Shown here one piece after another: positions 44,376 through 53,743 of a DNA stretch of 61,551 nt. Position 1 is the first letter of the stretch. The number at the start of each line of letters is the position of its first letter. Location of the stretch: the NCBI GenBank assembly GCA_016927115.1, contig JAFGNH010000008.1, positions 1-61,551 of the forward strand, in the 5' to 3' direction. The DNA comes from Anaerolineales bacterium. GTDB taxonomy: Bacteria > Chloroflexota > Anaerolineae > Anaerolineales > E44-bin32. The notes below the pieces were generated by a model. It was given only the letters and a program-made list of their open reading frames with translations. It did not search any database and was not told the origin of the DNA. The translations under genes and the position numbers were made by a program.

Positions 44376-45232
44376 CCTTTGATCGCCCCACTCGTAATAT
44401 TTTCAATTAATGATTTCCGGGCTGCAATGAACACCAGGATCATCGGAATGGTAGCCAATGTGGCTGCAGCCATCAGCAGCTGCCAATTGCCCATCCCCTC
44501 CAGGCTTTTAAAGTGGCTGATTCCCAGAGCCAGCGTACGCATCTCATCACGAGTGGTAATAACCAGCGGCCAGTAGTAGTCATTCCAGAAACCGATCATG
44601 GAGAACACAGAAAGGGTAACCACGGAAGGAATACACAGAGGCAGATACACCCTGATCATCCGCTGAATCAGGTTGGCACCGTCAATCTGCGCTGCATCAT
44701 CCAGATCAGCCGGCACGGTCAGCATAAACTGGCGCAGGAGAAAGATTCCAAATGCTCCCCCCGCTCGGGGGATGATCAGGCCTGCATAGCTGTCGATCCA
44801 ACCCAGATCGCTGACGATGAGATAGGATGGCAGCATCAGCACCTGCGGCGGGATCATCAAGGTCCCCAGAACCATGTAGAAGGCGATATCCTTTCCGTAG
44901 AAATCCAGCCGGGCAAATGCAAATGCACCAAGAAAGGAGACGGTTACCTCCAGCAGAACACCCACCCCGGTAACGATAATCGAATTGACCACATATCGGC
45001 TAAAAGATCCGGTCCGCAGCACTTCGAGATAATTTTCAGGATGCCACTCGCGGGGAAACAGCCTCATCTCAGGCGTGAAGATTTCACTGACGGGCTTGAA
45101 GGATGTCAATACCATCCACAAGTAGGGAAAGAGAATCAACAGAACAAACGCACCCAGGAACAGGTACAAAAGAAAATCCTCACTGAAGGTTCCTGAATAA
45201 GACCGTCGTTGCTCCATAGCACTCCCTGTCAT
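44372..45232 (-). CDS. Carbohydrate ABC transporter permease, MalG type
   Basis: 286 residues, six membrane segments, EAA-type loop LDDAAQIDGANLIQRMIRVYLPL (about 190-212) that contacts the ATPase, and the usual PSYLIVSDLGWIDSYAGLIIP region. Works with the MalF-type permease and binding protein of the same operon. No ATPase gene lies in the cluster, so a shared MsmK/UgpC-like ATPase encoded elsewhere is presumed. Confidence 0.94.
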   Translation of the reverse strand: MTGSAMEQRRSYSGTFSEDFLLYLFLGAFVLLILFPYLWMVLTSFKPVSEIFTPEMRLFPREWHPENYLEVLRTGSFSRYVVNSIIVTGVGVLLEVTVSFLGAFAFARLDFYGKDIAFYMVLGTLMIPPQVLMLPSYLIVSDLGWIDSYAGLIIPRAGGAFGIFLLRQFMLTVPADLDDAAQIDGANLIQRMIRVYLPLCIPSVVTLSVFSMIGFWNDYYWPLVITTRDEMRTLALGISHFKSLEGMGNWQLLMAAATLATIPMILVFIAARKSLIENITSGAIKG

Positions 45233-46176
45233 TGATAGAAAACCTTGCGTTCACTGATGCGTGTCTGAATCAGCGCGACGGCAAGCACCAGCATAAAGAC
45301 AACCCACGATGCCGCGCTGGCCAATCCTGCGTCAAAATAGCGGAAGCCCTGCTGATAGATAAAATACAGCAGCACGTTTGTGCTTCCCAGCGGACGGCCG
45401 CGGGTCATTATGGCAACCACACCAAAAACCCTGAACGAATTGATCATCAGCATGAATAATACGAAGAACAAGACCGGGCTCAACAGCGGCAGCGTAATTG
45501 AGCGGAAAATACGCATACGCCCTGCACCATCGACCTCTGCCGCCTCATAATAGGCCCGGGGGATATTGCGCAGGCCGGCGATCAGCAGAAGCGTATTAAA
45601 ACCCAAGGACTGCCAGGAACCCATCACTGCCAGTGCCGGTATCGCCAGTTTGGGATCATTCAGCCACTGCGGCAAATCAGCTGCTGCAACCCCGAGAGCT
45701 GCGAGGCCCTCGTTCAAAGGCCCGATCTGCGGGTTAAAGATCAACGACCACACAACTGCGAGGACAGCTATGGAGGTAACAGAAGGGATAAAATAAAGCG
45801 ATTGGAAAAAACCCTGCAGGTAGCGAATGCGGTTCAACCCAAGCGCCAGTGCCAGCGAAAGGATCAGGGTGAGCGGGATATAAATAAGGCCATATTCGAG
45901 CGTGCGCCACAGTGATGACCAGAACTCACTGCTTGCGCCGAAGAGGCGGATATAATTCTCCAGCCCGACAAACACCTGATTTGCACTGATCAGGTCCCAA
46001 TCAAAAAAGCTCAGACGGAAAACATAGAGCGCGGGGTAATACGTAAACAACAGCAAAATGGCGAGCGCGGGTGCCAGCAAACTGTACGCAACCAGTGTGC
46101 GTTGCAGCTTGCGCTGCCGGGCCTTCTTCATCCGGTCTGAAAGTGTCAGTTTTTGTGTCTGTTGTGATTCAGTCAT
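45229..46176 (-). CDS. Carbohydrate ABC transporter permease, MalF/UgpA type
   Basis: 315 residues, six membrane segments, with the EAA loop YYEAAEVDGAGRMRIFRSITLPLLSP and the common SLYFIPSVTSIAVLAVVWSLIF segment. A basic N-terminus precedes the first segment. Overlaps the PHP gene upstream and the MalG-type gene downstream by 4 nt each. Confidence 0.94.
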   Translation of the reverse strand: MTESQQTQKLTLSDRMKKARQRKLQRTLVAYSLLAPALAILLLFTYYPALYVFRLSFFDWDLISANQVFVGLENYIRLFGASSEFWSSLWRTLEYGLIYIPLTLILSLALALGLNRIRYLQGFFQSLYFIPSVTSIAVLAVVWSLIFNPQIGPLNEGLAALGVAAADLPQWLNDPKLAIPALAVMGSWQSLGFNTLLLIAGLRNIPRAYYEAAEVDGAGRMRIFRSITLPLLSPVLFFVLFMLMINSFRVFGVVAIMTRGRPLGSTNVLLYFIYQQGFRYFDAGLASAASWVVFMLVLAVALIQTRISERKVFYQ

Positions 46177-47048
46177 CGATTGCGGCTCTTCTTCAGTGTG
46201 GCGAGCATGTTGTTGTAGAGGCCTTCATGCAGGTTTTGGTAGCTTCCCATTTGCGCCGGACCCAGGTAGGGGTCATCCCCATGACAGTCGCTTCCGGATG
46301 TTGCCAGCAGGTGATAGCGAGCAGCAATTTCCTCATAGAAGTTGATTTCTATAGCTGTATGAACCGGAGTGCGGGTCTCAACGCCATCCAAGCCCCAGTC
46401 GGCATACAATCGGATCTGTTCCTCATTATGCCACCGGAAACCAAGCGTCCGCATGACCGCATCTGTCCGTCCGCCCGGATGCGCCAGCACTGCGATCCCG
46501 CCGGCCTGGTGGATCAGATCGATAGCCTCATGTACAGGCCATGGGGCAAGGTCTGCATAGGTTAAATTATGACGGTAAAGTTCATCCAGAAACGCCGGCA
46601 TTAAGGCCTCCGGCCTGGTGGTATAAAGGTCCCGGGCAAGCCTGCGGACAAGCTGCATGGAATAGAATGTATGCAGAGAATCGGCTTCGAGATCTGTAAG
46701 GGAAAAGGAAGCACCCTGCCGTTGAAAAGCGGAAAGCAAACGGGCAGTGATCTCACGATCGACACTCTGAACGCGGGCGAGATGGTCCTGCAGCTGCTGG
46801 TTTACAGGATCAATAAAGTAGCCCAGCATATGCACAACTGTGCCTTGACAGGAAAGCGAAAGCTCAATACCCGGGACATAGGGAATACCTTCACAGGCCG
46901 CGGCAGCGCGCAAAACCTGCTCGGAGGATATAAAATCGTGATCCGTAATGGTGGCCGCCTCGTATTTCAGCTCCTTGACAAGCCGGATCCGATCCTCGAT
47001 TGTGATATTCCCGTCAGAACAGTCTGTATGGCAATGCGCGTCAAACAT
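46173..47048 (-). CDS. PHP-domain phosphoesterase
   Basis: 291 residues with all metal-site motifs of the PHP fold: DAHCHTDCSDG (3-13), ITDHDF, PGIELS, AVLAHPGG and SGSDCHGDD. Related enzymes (RNase AM/TrpH type, and cyclic-phosphate hydrolases) act on nucleotide or ribose phosphates. It is placed between the binding protein and the permeases and coupled by 4 nt to the permease, so it probably processes the imported compound; the substrate is unknown. Confidence 0.9.
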   Translation of the reverse strand: MFDAHCHTDCSDGNITIEDRIRLVKELKYEAATITDHDFISSEQVLRAAAACEGIPYVPGIELSLSCQGTVVHMLGYFIDPVNQQLQDHLARVQSVDREITARLLSAFQRQGASFSLTDLEADSLHTFYSMQLVRRLARDLYTTRPEALMPAFLDELYRHNLTYADLAPWPVHEAIDLIHQAGGIAVLAHPGGRTDAVMRTLGFRWHNEEQIRLYADWGLDGVETRTPVHTAIEINFYEEIAARYHLLATSGSDCHGDDPYLGPAQMGSYQNLHEGLYNNMLATLKKSRNR

Positions 47049-47120
47049 GGCAGGACCCCGGGGTTGAAAAAGGATATTGGGAGAGAAAAACCTCTCCCAA
47101 TATCCAACTGTAACATACTG

Positions 47121-48464
47121 CTACTCTGCTAATAATTCTACAATGGATTGATTGGCTTCGGCCAGAACCTCGTCTGCTGTGCCTGCGCCCAACATGACCT
47201 TCTCGATCGCTTCCATAAGGTACTGGTTGGCCTGCAGAGTCTGTGTACCAAACTGTGTGGGTGGAACAACGTTGTCAATCGCATCAATTGCGATCTGATA
47301 GTTATCAAACCCGCTGATAAAGTCCCCCATCGTTTCAAGCGAGGAGTTCCGTGTGGGCAGGTAACCGGAATTCATCGCCCACTCAGCATTCGCTTCCGGG
47401 CTGGTCAGATACAGCACCAGTTCAGCTGCAGCAGCACGTTCTGCATCAGAATTGCCAAACACATACAGAGAGTTACCCCCGGCAGGAATTTGAGCAGTTT
47501 CACCTTCAGCTGCCGGCCATGGCATCGCCCGCACCAGGGGGGCAATTTCCGCATAAATCAGCGTACCGTAACTTGAGGTTGCAAACATGGCAACCTGCTG
47601 AGCGCCAAAACTCTGCAGCGTTTCAAAGAAGTCGGCATTATACAGAATGGATCCGTCAGCCACACCGGTTCCCCAATCCGTCAGTGCAGCACTGGCGACG
47701 TCGGAATTCAGCTGGGGCCCTTCTTCCGTCAGGAAAGCGCCGCCATTTGAACGAACCGTTGTCTCGAAGATCCACGGATCATCGAGCGCGAAGGTGGCAC
47801 CATAGATGCCCAGTTCTGTATTGATCGTCCGAGCAGCCTCCAGGAAGCCGGCCCAGGTGGTAGGTGGGTTATCAGGATCAAGGCCTGCCTGCTCAAACAG
47901 GTCGCTGTGGTAAAAAATCTCTGCCACCGATAGCGCAAGCGGGACACCGTAGGTTTCACCATCAAAGGTGGTTACAGCTGTAAGGGCGGGAAAGAAATCG
48001 CCCAGGTAGGCTTCAGCCTCATCACCGAGCAGTTCATTGTAAGAAGCCGCCAGGTCACTGCTGACAATGTATTCATCAAAACCAAAACCTATGCTTGCCA
48101 CACCGGGCAGATTCTCGCCGGCAGCTGCACGCTGCAGTCCTTCGATAATGGCTGTGTAGGATTCGTAGGATTGACCGGTGACGATAATGTCCGGTTTCTC
48201 GGCATTGAATGATTCAATCTTTCCAGCCAGGAAATCCCCTGTCCAGGATCCTTCACCATAAGGATACCAGAACGCAATCTCCACAGGTTCTGAGGGAGCT
48301 TCCTCAACTTCTGCCGCTTCTTCCACAGCAGGAGCCTCTTCAACTTCCGGTGCGGCTTCTTCAACAGGAGCGGGTTCAACCGGTTCTTCAGTCGCCGGCG
48401 AACATGCAGCAACCAGTGCTGCAATCACGAGCATCATCAGGATGCTGCGCAGGGTGTTCTTCAT
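47121..48464 (-). CDS. Carbohydrate ABC transporter substrate-binding lipoprotein (SBP_bac_1)
   Basis: 447 residues. ATG 48464 follows GGAGAG and begins the signal peptide; the lipobox is VAAC (Cys21), followed by an acidic, EEAP-rich linker to about residue 60. The binding domain has the family-1 pattern (IAFWYPYGEGSW, GVPLALSVAEIFYHSDLFEQAGL, PPTTWAGFLEAARTI, GGNSLYVFGNSDAERAAAAELVLYL, NSGYLPTR). First gene of the operon, with a promoter and a palindromic operator candidate upstream. Confidence 0.93.
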   Translation of the reverse strand: MKNTLRSILMMLVIAALVAACSPATEEPVEPAPVEEAAPEVEEAPAVEEAAEVEEAPSEPVEIAFWYPYGEGSWTGDFLAGKIESFNAEKPDIIVTGQSYESYTAIIEGLQRAAAGENLPGVASIGFGFDEYIVSSDLAASYNELLGDEAEAYLGDFFPALTAVTTFDGETYGVPLALSVAEIFYHSDLFEQAGLDPDNPPTTWAGFLEAARTINTELGIYGATFALDDPWIFETTVRSNGGAFLTEEGPQLNSDVASAALTDWGTGVADGSILYNADFFETLQSFGAQQVAMFATSSYGTLIYAEIAPLVRAMPWPAAEGETAQIPAGGNSLYVFGNSDAERAAAAELVLYLTSPEANAEWAMNSGYLPTRNSSLETMGDFISGFDNYQIAIDAIDNVVPPTQFGTQTLQANQYLMEAIEKVMLGAGTADEVLAEANQSIVELLAE

Positions 48465-48632
48465 GATCTTCTCTCCTTGGTGTAATTCTTCGCAGAGCAT
48501 ATTGTTCTGCTGATCTGATTTTTCATGCCATTCCGGTTTCAATATCAGTTTTTCCCCGCCGCCCCTCCTTTCAATTAACATTCCCTGATGCTTGTTCCCC
48601 TGAGCTATGCCTGTACGGTTGAATGGTTTATA

Positions 48633-48640
48633 GTTCTTAA
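48633..48640. promoter_or_regulatory. GTTCTTAA direct repeat, copy 1 (second copy 48724-48731)
   Basis: GTTCTTAA occurs at 48633-48640, just at the predicted start of the importer transcript, and again 91 bp away at 48724-48731 close to the deoR-type gene. Paired direct repeats flanking divergent promoters are common for DeoR-family repressors. Binding is inferred. Confidence 0.4.
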
Positions 48641-48644
48641 ACAG

Positions 48645-48673
48645 AGAATACAGCGATTTATGATTGAAGTCAA
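48645..48673 (-). promoter_or_regulatory. Promoter of the sugar ABC/glycohydrolase operon
   Basis: On the minus strand TTGACT (48673-48668) and TATTCT (48650-48645) are 17 nt apart. Predicted start is near 48638, leaving a leader of about 174 nt. Confidence 0.7.
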
Positions 48674-48676
48674 TCA
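48661..48676. promoter_or_regulatory. Operator candidate overlapping the -35 box
   Basis: Perfect inverted repeat TGATTG-AAGT-CAATCA. It covers the -35 element of the importer promoter, so a bound repressor, most likely the divergent DeoR-family protein, would block transcription. Confidence 0.55.
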
Positions 48677-48761
48677 AAATATTACAAAATTCGTCACTAT
48701 TTTCTGTTATTATAGTATTAAACGTTCTTAATGCGTCATTTCTTAGAAAGGAAGAGGGGAA

Positions 48762-49568
48762 ATGTCAAAGAACCTGATCCCGGTCCAGCGACGGCAGCAA
48801 ATCCTTGAGTACCTGCAGCAGCATCATACCGCGCGCTCCTCCGATCTGCGGGACATGTTTGAATCCTCGGAAGCCACCATCCGCAGAGACCTGGAGTGGC
48901 TGGAGAAACACGGCTATGTTGAGCGGACACACGGCGGAGCCATCCTCGTTCAGCGCATGCAGCACGAAGCGCTCTACAGTGCTAGCGCAAGAGCCTTCCC
49001 CGAGGAGAAACGACGGATTGGTATTCTTGCAGCATCCCTGGTCCAGAATGGTGAGACCATATTCCTCAACAATGGGACAACGACCACCGAAGTCCTGCTT
49101 GCCCTGCAGATGCGCCAGGATCTCGACCAGCTTACAGTATTCACCAACAACGTCAGCGCAGCGATCGCTGCGCAGGAATCGCCATTTGAGATCATCCTTC
49201 TTGGCGGCCATTTCAGGCCACGGTCCCACTCACTTGTCGGGCGCTTCGCTGCGGATGTACTGCGCCAGGTATTTGCCCACCGGGTCATTCTCGGTGCTGA
49301 TGGAGTCGGTCTCCGGCATGGCTGTACGTCCCCCATCAGTCAGGAAGCGGAGATAGGGCGCCTGATGATCGAACGCTGCCTGGGCCCCACCATGATCGTA
49401 ATAGATCACAGCAAATGGGGCGTGATCGCCCCCTACCAGGTAGCAACGATCGAACAGATTGACATTCTGGTGACCGACTCAAAACTCCCCGACGATTCCC
49501 ATAAAGGGCTTGAAAAACTGGATATTGAACTGCTGGTCGCAGAAAACAGACAACGGTTGATACCCTGA
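48762..49568 (+). CDS. DeoR-family transcriptional repressor
   Basis: 268 residues. N-terminal winged helix (about 8-62: RRQQILEYLQQH, SSDLRDMFESSEATIRRDLEWLEKHG, RTHGGA) and C-terminal DeoRC sensor (FLNNGTTTTEVL, FTNNVSAA, LLGGHF, VILGADGV, VIDHSKWG), which in this family senses a phosphorylated sugar. It is divergent from the importer operon across 297 nt with an operator candidate, so it probably represses it until a sugar phosphate made by the PfkB kinase accumulates. Confidence 0.94.
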   Translation: MSKNLIPVQRRQQILEYLQQHHTARSSDLRDMFESSEATIRRDLEWLEKHGYVERTHGGAILVQRMQHEALYSASARAFPEEKRRIGILAASLVQNGETIFLNNGTTTTEVLLALQMRQDLDQLTVFTNNVSAAIAAQESPFEIILLGGHFRPRSHSLVGRFAADVLRQVFAHRVILGADGVGLRHGCTSPISQEAEIGRLMIERCLGPTMIVIDHSKWGVIAPYQVATIEQIDILVTDSKLPDDSHKGLEKLDIELLVAENRQRLIP

Positions 49569-49774
49569 AGGCCGGTGTAAATACCTGCGCTGCCCTGGGT
49601 TAGCCAGAGCTCCCTGACAAGCCCTGAGCTGCCCCGGGCTGACCGGGACTGGAACTTCTTCCTGTAACAATCCACAGGCTTTTACGTTTATATATACAAC
49701 CACACAGGGTTACTGCGTTGGTATTCAATCAGCTGATTTCAAAAGGGACAGCCTTTCAGGGTGCCGGAGGGGGC

Positions 49775-50119
49775 ATGGGAAAAGAAAGAACGATCCACAC
49801 CCAGCAGGATATGAGCGAGAAACAAAGCGCGGAAGCGTCTTCTCTGGAGCAGCTTCTTGAAATTTCCAGATCAGAAGGAAAAGCCTTCCGCTCGGATCTG
49901 GACAGGCTTCTTTTCCTGCTGCGAGCCTGGAATATCGGCCAGAACGCTCTGCTGAATGCAAGCCTTCAAGGGCAGACGTCTATACTGAACCGTCTGGAAC
50001 AATCTAACGATCCGGATCCCATCACCGACTGTCCCGGATTACAGATCGCCCGGCTTGCGGCGGTTCGAAACCAGAAACTCTCAAGCGGTCAGGAATTCGA
50101 GGTATCTGTCCACCATTAG
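49775..50119 (+). CDS. Small hypothetical protein
   Basis: 114 residues from ATG 49775, which follows GGAGGGGG; a longer frame begins at 49718. Residues about 25-80 are predicted to be helical (SSLEQLLEISRSEG, SDLDRLLFLLRAWNIGQNALLNASL), with a polar N-terminus and no signal or membrane segment. No family recognised. Its last 39 nt overlap the convergent glycosyltransferase gene, so one of the two may end earlier in function; coding status is moderate. Confidence 0.5.
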   Translation: MGKERTIHTQQDMSEKQSAEASSLEQLLEISRSEGKAFRSDLDRLLFLLRAWNIGQNALLNASLQGQTSILNRLEQSNDPDPITDCPGLQIARLAAVRNQKLSSGQEFEVSVHH

Positions 50120-51106
50120 GTCAAGGCTGAAGGCTTCCAGCGCCCGCTGTCTTGCGCCGGCGCGGAATACATCCTGATTCCCCAGCACTTCAACCGCTGC
50201 AGAAACCAGTCCTGAGATATTGGGAGGCTCCAATTTCCAGGGATCCGTACCGTAATCTGCCAGCCTGCCGGCGCTGCCCGGCACCAGTTCCGGCAGGGCA
50301 CCCGTGTTGAAGGCCACCACAGGCAGGCCGCAGGCAAGCGCCTCAATCACACTGTTCGGGCATGCAGGATTGATGTCGGAGGAATAAAGCAAGTGGGCTG
50401 AGCGGTCAAGCTCCGGAACGTGCTCCGGCAATACCGGCCCGAGCCACTCCACCGGGACAGCGCTTCCACTCCAGCATGTCCGCAGGTCTGCGGAGGCGGC
50501 ACCGGCGATCTGCAGTTCGACCCGGAGGTTGTGCTGGTGCCGAAGAGCATCCACCAGATCAAAGGCAGCATACAGGCCCGCCTCATAACCTCCGCCCAGG
50601 TTCCCTTCCACCACCAGGATGCGCTGTCGGTCTTGTGGACGGTCGTGGGTACCTTCTACTGTATACTGGTCCAGCGGAACAGCATTATGGATAACAGCTG
50701 CCGGTACTGGCGTTCTTCCATATTCTTGCTCCCACCAGCCATGAGCAAATGCACTCTGGTAGATCACACCAGAGGCGAAGTGCCCGCGGATTGTCCGCAG
50801 CAGCATGTTGGAGAATTCAGCTTTCAGGAAGTGGCGCAGCCCTGTCCGTGTACGGCGGTGGATCCAGTTCATTCCATTCAGCCGCTGGAAGATCGGAATC
50901 CCCAGCTGCTGCACTTCCCGCAGGGCGTTCAATCGGCGTGTGCCGCCGATAACCAGAACAGCATCATAAGGCCGGTCTTCAAGGCTGTAACAAACTTCTA
51001 TACCACGCGTCTGTAGACCGGCCTCCAGGCGGCGTTGAAAAGCAGCCGGCCCGGCAAACCCACCCAGACGGGACACCAGAGATAGGCGTTTCAGAGGGGT
51101 CTTCAT
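50081..51106 (-). CDS. Family 4 glycosyltransferase
   Basis: 341 residues, GT-B fold. N-terminal GGFAGPAAFQRRLEAGL resembles the nucleotide-sugar-enzyme glycine loop; the C-terminal domain has ILVVEGNLGGGYEAGL and the donor-site NSVIEALACGLPVVAFNTGALPELV with the conserved Glu. Lies 3 nt after the epimerase gene, so it likely uses a sugar made by the two enzymes upstream, such as ManNAc or ManNAcA. Confidence 0.88.
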   Translation of the reverse strand: MKTPLKRLSLVSRLGGFAGPAAFQRRLEAGLQTRGIEVCYSLEDRPYDAVLVIGGTRRLNALREVQQLGIPIFQRLNGMNWIHRRTRTGLRHFLKAEFSNMLLRTIRGHFASGVIYQSAFAHGWWEQEYGRTPVPAAVIHNAVPLDQYTVEGTHDRPQDRQRILVVEGNLGGGYEAGLYAAFDLVDALRHQHNLRVELQIAGAASADLRTCWSGSAVPVEWLGPVLPEHVPELDRSAHLLYSSDINPACPNSVIEALACGLPVVAFNTGALPELVPGSAGRLADYGTDPWKLEPPNISGLVSAAVEVLGNQDVFRAGARQRALEAFSLDLMVDRYLEFLTA

Positions 51107-51109
51107 CGT

Positions 51110-52228
51110 TTAGTTTGCCAACAGTGCTTTCGTGATACGTTCAGCTGCATGACCGTCACCAAACGGGTTGATCGCTTTTGCCATCGAATTATAGGCCTCA
51201 GGGTCCTCAAGCAGTCGGCGCGTCTCACCCAAAATCATCACCGGGTCGGTACCGACCAGCCGGGCTGTCCCGGCCTTGACTGCTTCCGGGCGTTCCGTTT
51301 TTTCGCGCAGCACGAGCACCGGTTTGCCCAGTGCCGGAGCTTCCTCCTGCAGGCCGCCTGAATCCGTCAGTACAAGAACACTCCGCTTCATCAGATGAAC
51401 CATCGAAAGGTAATCCAGCGGCTCAGTCAGCAGGATGTTGGGGACCGATCCCAGCTGTGCGTATGCCGGTTCGCGCACGTTAGGATTGAGATGCACCGGG
51501 TATACAAGCGTGAGCGTATCCGGATAAGTCTCGGCGATCTGGCGCAGTGCAGTGAGAATGTCCAGCAGTGGTTTACCGAAATTCTCACGCCGGTGAGCTG
51601 TCACCAGGATAACCCGCCGCTCCGGGTTTAGCCCGGCGAGGGGTCCGGAGTCAAAAGCGAACGGTCTTGCTGCAATTTCCTGCAGGGCATCGATCACTGT
51701 ATTGCCGGTCACCAGGATGCTATCTTCCGGGACATTCTCCTTCAGCAGGTTGCGGCGAGCCCAATCGGTTGGTGCGAAGTGCAAATCTGCCACAGCGCCA
51801 GCAATACGTCGGTTAATCTCTTCAGGAAACGGCTGCCACTTATCACCGGTGCGCAGGCCGGCTTCTACGTGCCCGACCTTGATCTGATGGTAGTACGCAC
51901 CCAAAGCGGCCGCCATGACTGTAGTGGTATCGCCCTGCACCAGCACCCAGTCCGGTTGAGCCTTCTCCAGAACAGGGTCGAGTCGTTCGAAAACCGCCGC
52001 CGTCAACCCTGCCAGTGTCTGATTCGGTTTCATCAGGTTCAGATCATAATCCGGGTGAATGGAAAAAAGAGCCAGTACCTGATCGAGCATTTCCCGATGC
52101 TGCGCTGTGACACAAACCTGTGAGTGGACGCTTTCCATCTGCTGCAGGCGAGCCACGACGGGAGCCATCTTCACTGCTTCCGGCCGGGTTCCGAAAATCG
52201 AAAGCACACGCAGCGGGCGATCAGCCAT
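51110..52228 (-). CDS. wecB: UDP-N-acetylglucosamine 2-epimerase (non-hydrolysing)
   Basis: Converts UDP-GlcNAc to UDP-ManNAc. ATG 52228 follows GGGGAAGGGG and gives the family N-terminus LRVLSIFGTRPEAVKMAPVV; a longer frame from 52336 is rejected. 372 residues with VQGDTTTVMAAALGAYY, VGHVEAGLRTGD, HFAPTDWARRNLL, VTGNTVIDAL, VTAHRRENFG and TDSGGLQEEAPALGKPVLVLR, covering the catalytic acids and histidines. Its first 8 nt overlap the end of the dehydrogenase gene. Confidence 0.95.
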   Translation of the reverse strand: MADRPLRVLSIFGTRPEAVKMAPVVARLQQMESVHSQVCVTAQHREMLDQVLALFSIHPDYDLNLMKPNQTLAGLTAAVFERLDPVLEKAQPDWVLVQGDTTTVMAAALGAYYHQIKVGHVEAGLRTGDKWQPFPEEINRRIAGAVADLHFAPTDWARRNLLKENVPEDSILVTGNTVIDALQEIAARPFAFDSGPLAGLNPERRVILVTAHRRENFGKPLLDILTALRQIAETYPDTLTLVYPVHLNPNVREPAYAQLGSVPNILLTEPLDYLSMVHLMKRSVLVLTDSGGLQEEAPALGKPVLVLREKTERPEAVKAGTARLVGTDPVMILGETRRLLEDPEAYNSMAKAINPFGDGHAAERITKALLAN

Positions 52229-53504
52229 CGTTTTTCCCCTTCCCCAGTGTTTGAAGTTGAAAGCCGGCATCTTTCCATTCCGCGCCCCAGACACCGCGCG
52301 TATCAACAGCCAGCCGTCCGGGTAAAAGTCCCGCAATCAGGGCGGGATCCAGGCTGCGGAATTGTTCATGATCAACAAGCAGAACGAGCGCATCAGCGCC
52401 GGACAGAGCTTCTTCCAGGCTGACGGCCGGGGCCGCACCAGGGACAACTGCCTCAGGCTTGAAAGGCTCAAACGTACACACCCGGGCCCCGGCTTCGATC
52501 ATCAGCTCAACAATCGTGATAGCAGGGCTTTCGCGCAGATCGTCCACATCCGGCTTATAAGACAAGCCGAGTGCGGCAATTTGTTTGCCGGCAAGCCCGC
52601 CCAGTGCTTTTTCCAGCAGCCCGACAACAAAAGCCGGCTGCGAATCATTGATTTCCCGTGCCTGTCGAATCAGTGGGGTGCACTTCGGGGCAGCCTCCAC
52701 CAGGAACCACGGGTCAACGCTGATACAATGGCCGCCCACACCCGGACCTGCCTTGAGAATTTCAACCCGCGGGTGCAGGTTGGCCAGCCGGCGCGCTTCC
52801 CAGAAATTGATTCCGAATTCATGCGCCAGGCGGGCGAACTCGTTCGCTGCGGCGATATTGATATCGCGGTAGGTATTCTCCATCAATTTGACCATTTCGG
52901 CCGTGGTTGCATCAGTTAAAAGGATGTCACCACACACAAAGGTCCGGTACAATTCGGCTCCGGCTTCCGCGGAAGCGTGGTCGATTCCACCGATCACACG
53001 TGCATTCTCGATCAACTCCCTCAGGATCTGTCCTGGTAACACACGCTCTGGCGAATAGGCGAGATGGAAATCCCCCCCAGCTTTCAGCCCGCCGCGCTCA
53101 AGGATCGGGCGCACGAGATCTACGGTGGTGCGCGGCGGCGAGGTCGACTCCAGCACCACCAGGTTTCCCGGCGCCAGGTGCGGTGTGATCGCTTCGGTCG
53201 CCGAGATAACCGCTCTCATATCAGCGGTCTTATCATCACGGATCGGAGTAGGCACTGCGATTATGAAGGCATCCGCCTTCTCAGGTGTGTCGCTTACCTG
53301 CAGTGTCCCGGAACGGAATGCTGCCTGGACCCGCGTACGCAGTCCTGGCTCGTGGATGTGGATTTCTCCACTGCGCAGAACGCCGACAACTCTCTGGTCC
53401 ACATCGACTCCGATTACACGCACACCATGTGTGGCAAAGGTGCTGGCCGTGGGAAGTCCGATGTAACCCAGTCCAAGCACACAGATTTTCTCGAAGTTCA
53501 CCAT
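52221..53504 (-). CDS. wecC: UDP-N-acetyl-D-mannosamine dehydrogenase
   Basis: Oxidises UDP-ManNAc to UDP-ManNAcA with NAD. ATG 53504 follows AGGAGGT and starts just before the NAD motif VLGLGYIGLPTA. 427 residues: NAD domain, IAVPTPIRDD, LESTSPPRTT, YSPERVLPG, middle helix with EMVKLMENTYRDINIAAANEFARL, catalytic Cys in GVGGHCISVDPWF, and the C-terminal UDP-binding domain (LGLSYKPDVDDLRESPA). First gene of the three-gene nucleotide-sugar operon. Confidence 0.95.
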   Translation of the reverse strand: MVNFEKICVLGLGYIGLPTASTFATHGVRVIGVDVDQRVVGVLRSGEIHIHEPGLRTRVQAAFRSGTLQVSDTPEKADAFIIAVPTPIRDDKTADMRAVISATEAITPHLAPGNLVVLESTSPPRTTVDLVRPILERGGLKAGGDFHLAYSPERVLPGQILRELIENARVIGGIDHASAEAGAELYRTFVCGDILLTDATTAEMVKLMENTYRDINIAAANEFARLAHEFGINFWEARRLANLHPRVEILKAGPGVGGHCISVDPWFLVEAAPKCTPLIRQAREINDSQPAFVVGLLEKALGGLAGKQIAALGLSYKPDVDDLRESPAITIVELMIEAGARVCTFEPFKPEAVVPGAAPAVSLEEALSGADALVLLVDHEQFRSLDPALIAGLLPGRLAVDTRGVWGAEWKDAGFQLQTLGKGKNDG

Positions 53505-53743
53505 TACCTCCTGGTGTGAATTGCGATCCTTATTATCCCACAAACATAGCGCAGGGTGAAAACCTCTACCACAGCCTGTTTGCCCTTCTGAAACCTTCCG
53601 TATACGCAGCATCGCTCAGGTTTTAATTCTCTCCTGCTCGTTGAATTTGCTGGAATTCAGATAGATGAACTGGCCGGGAGGAAAACACCGCGGGGAGAGG
53701 TGACATCCTCAAAGGAGACGTTGGATGCTTATCACAAGGGGGT

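Noticed and set aside
49718..49774. Longer start for the small hypothetical protein
   Set aside because: No ribosome site at 49718, whereas ATG 49775 has GGAGGGGG upstream.
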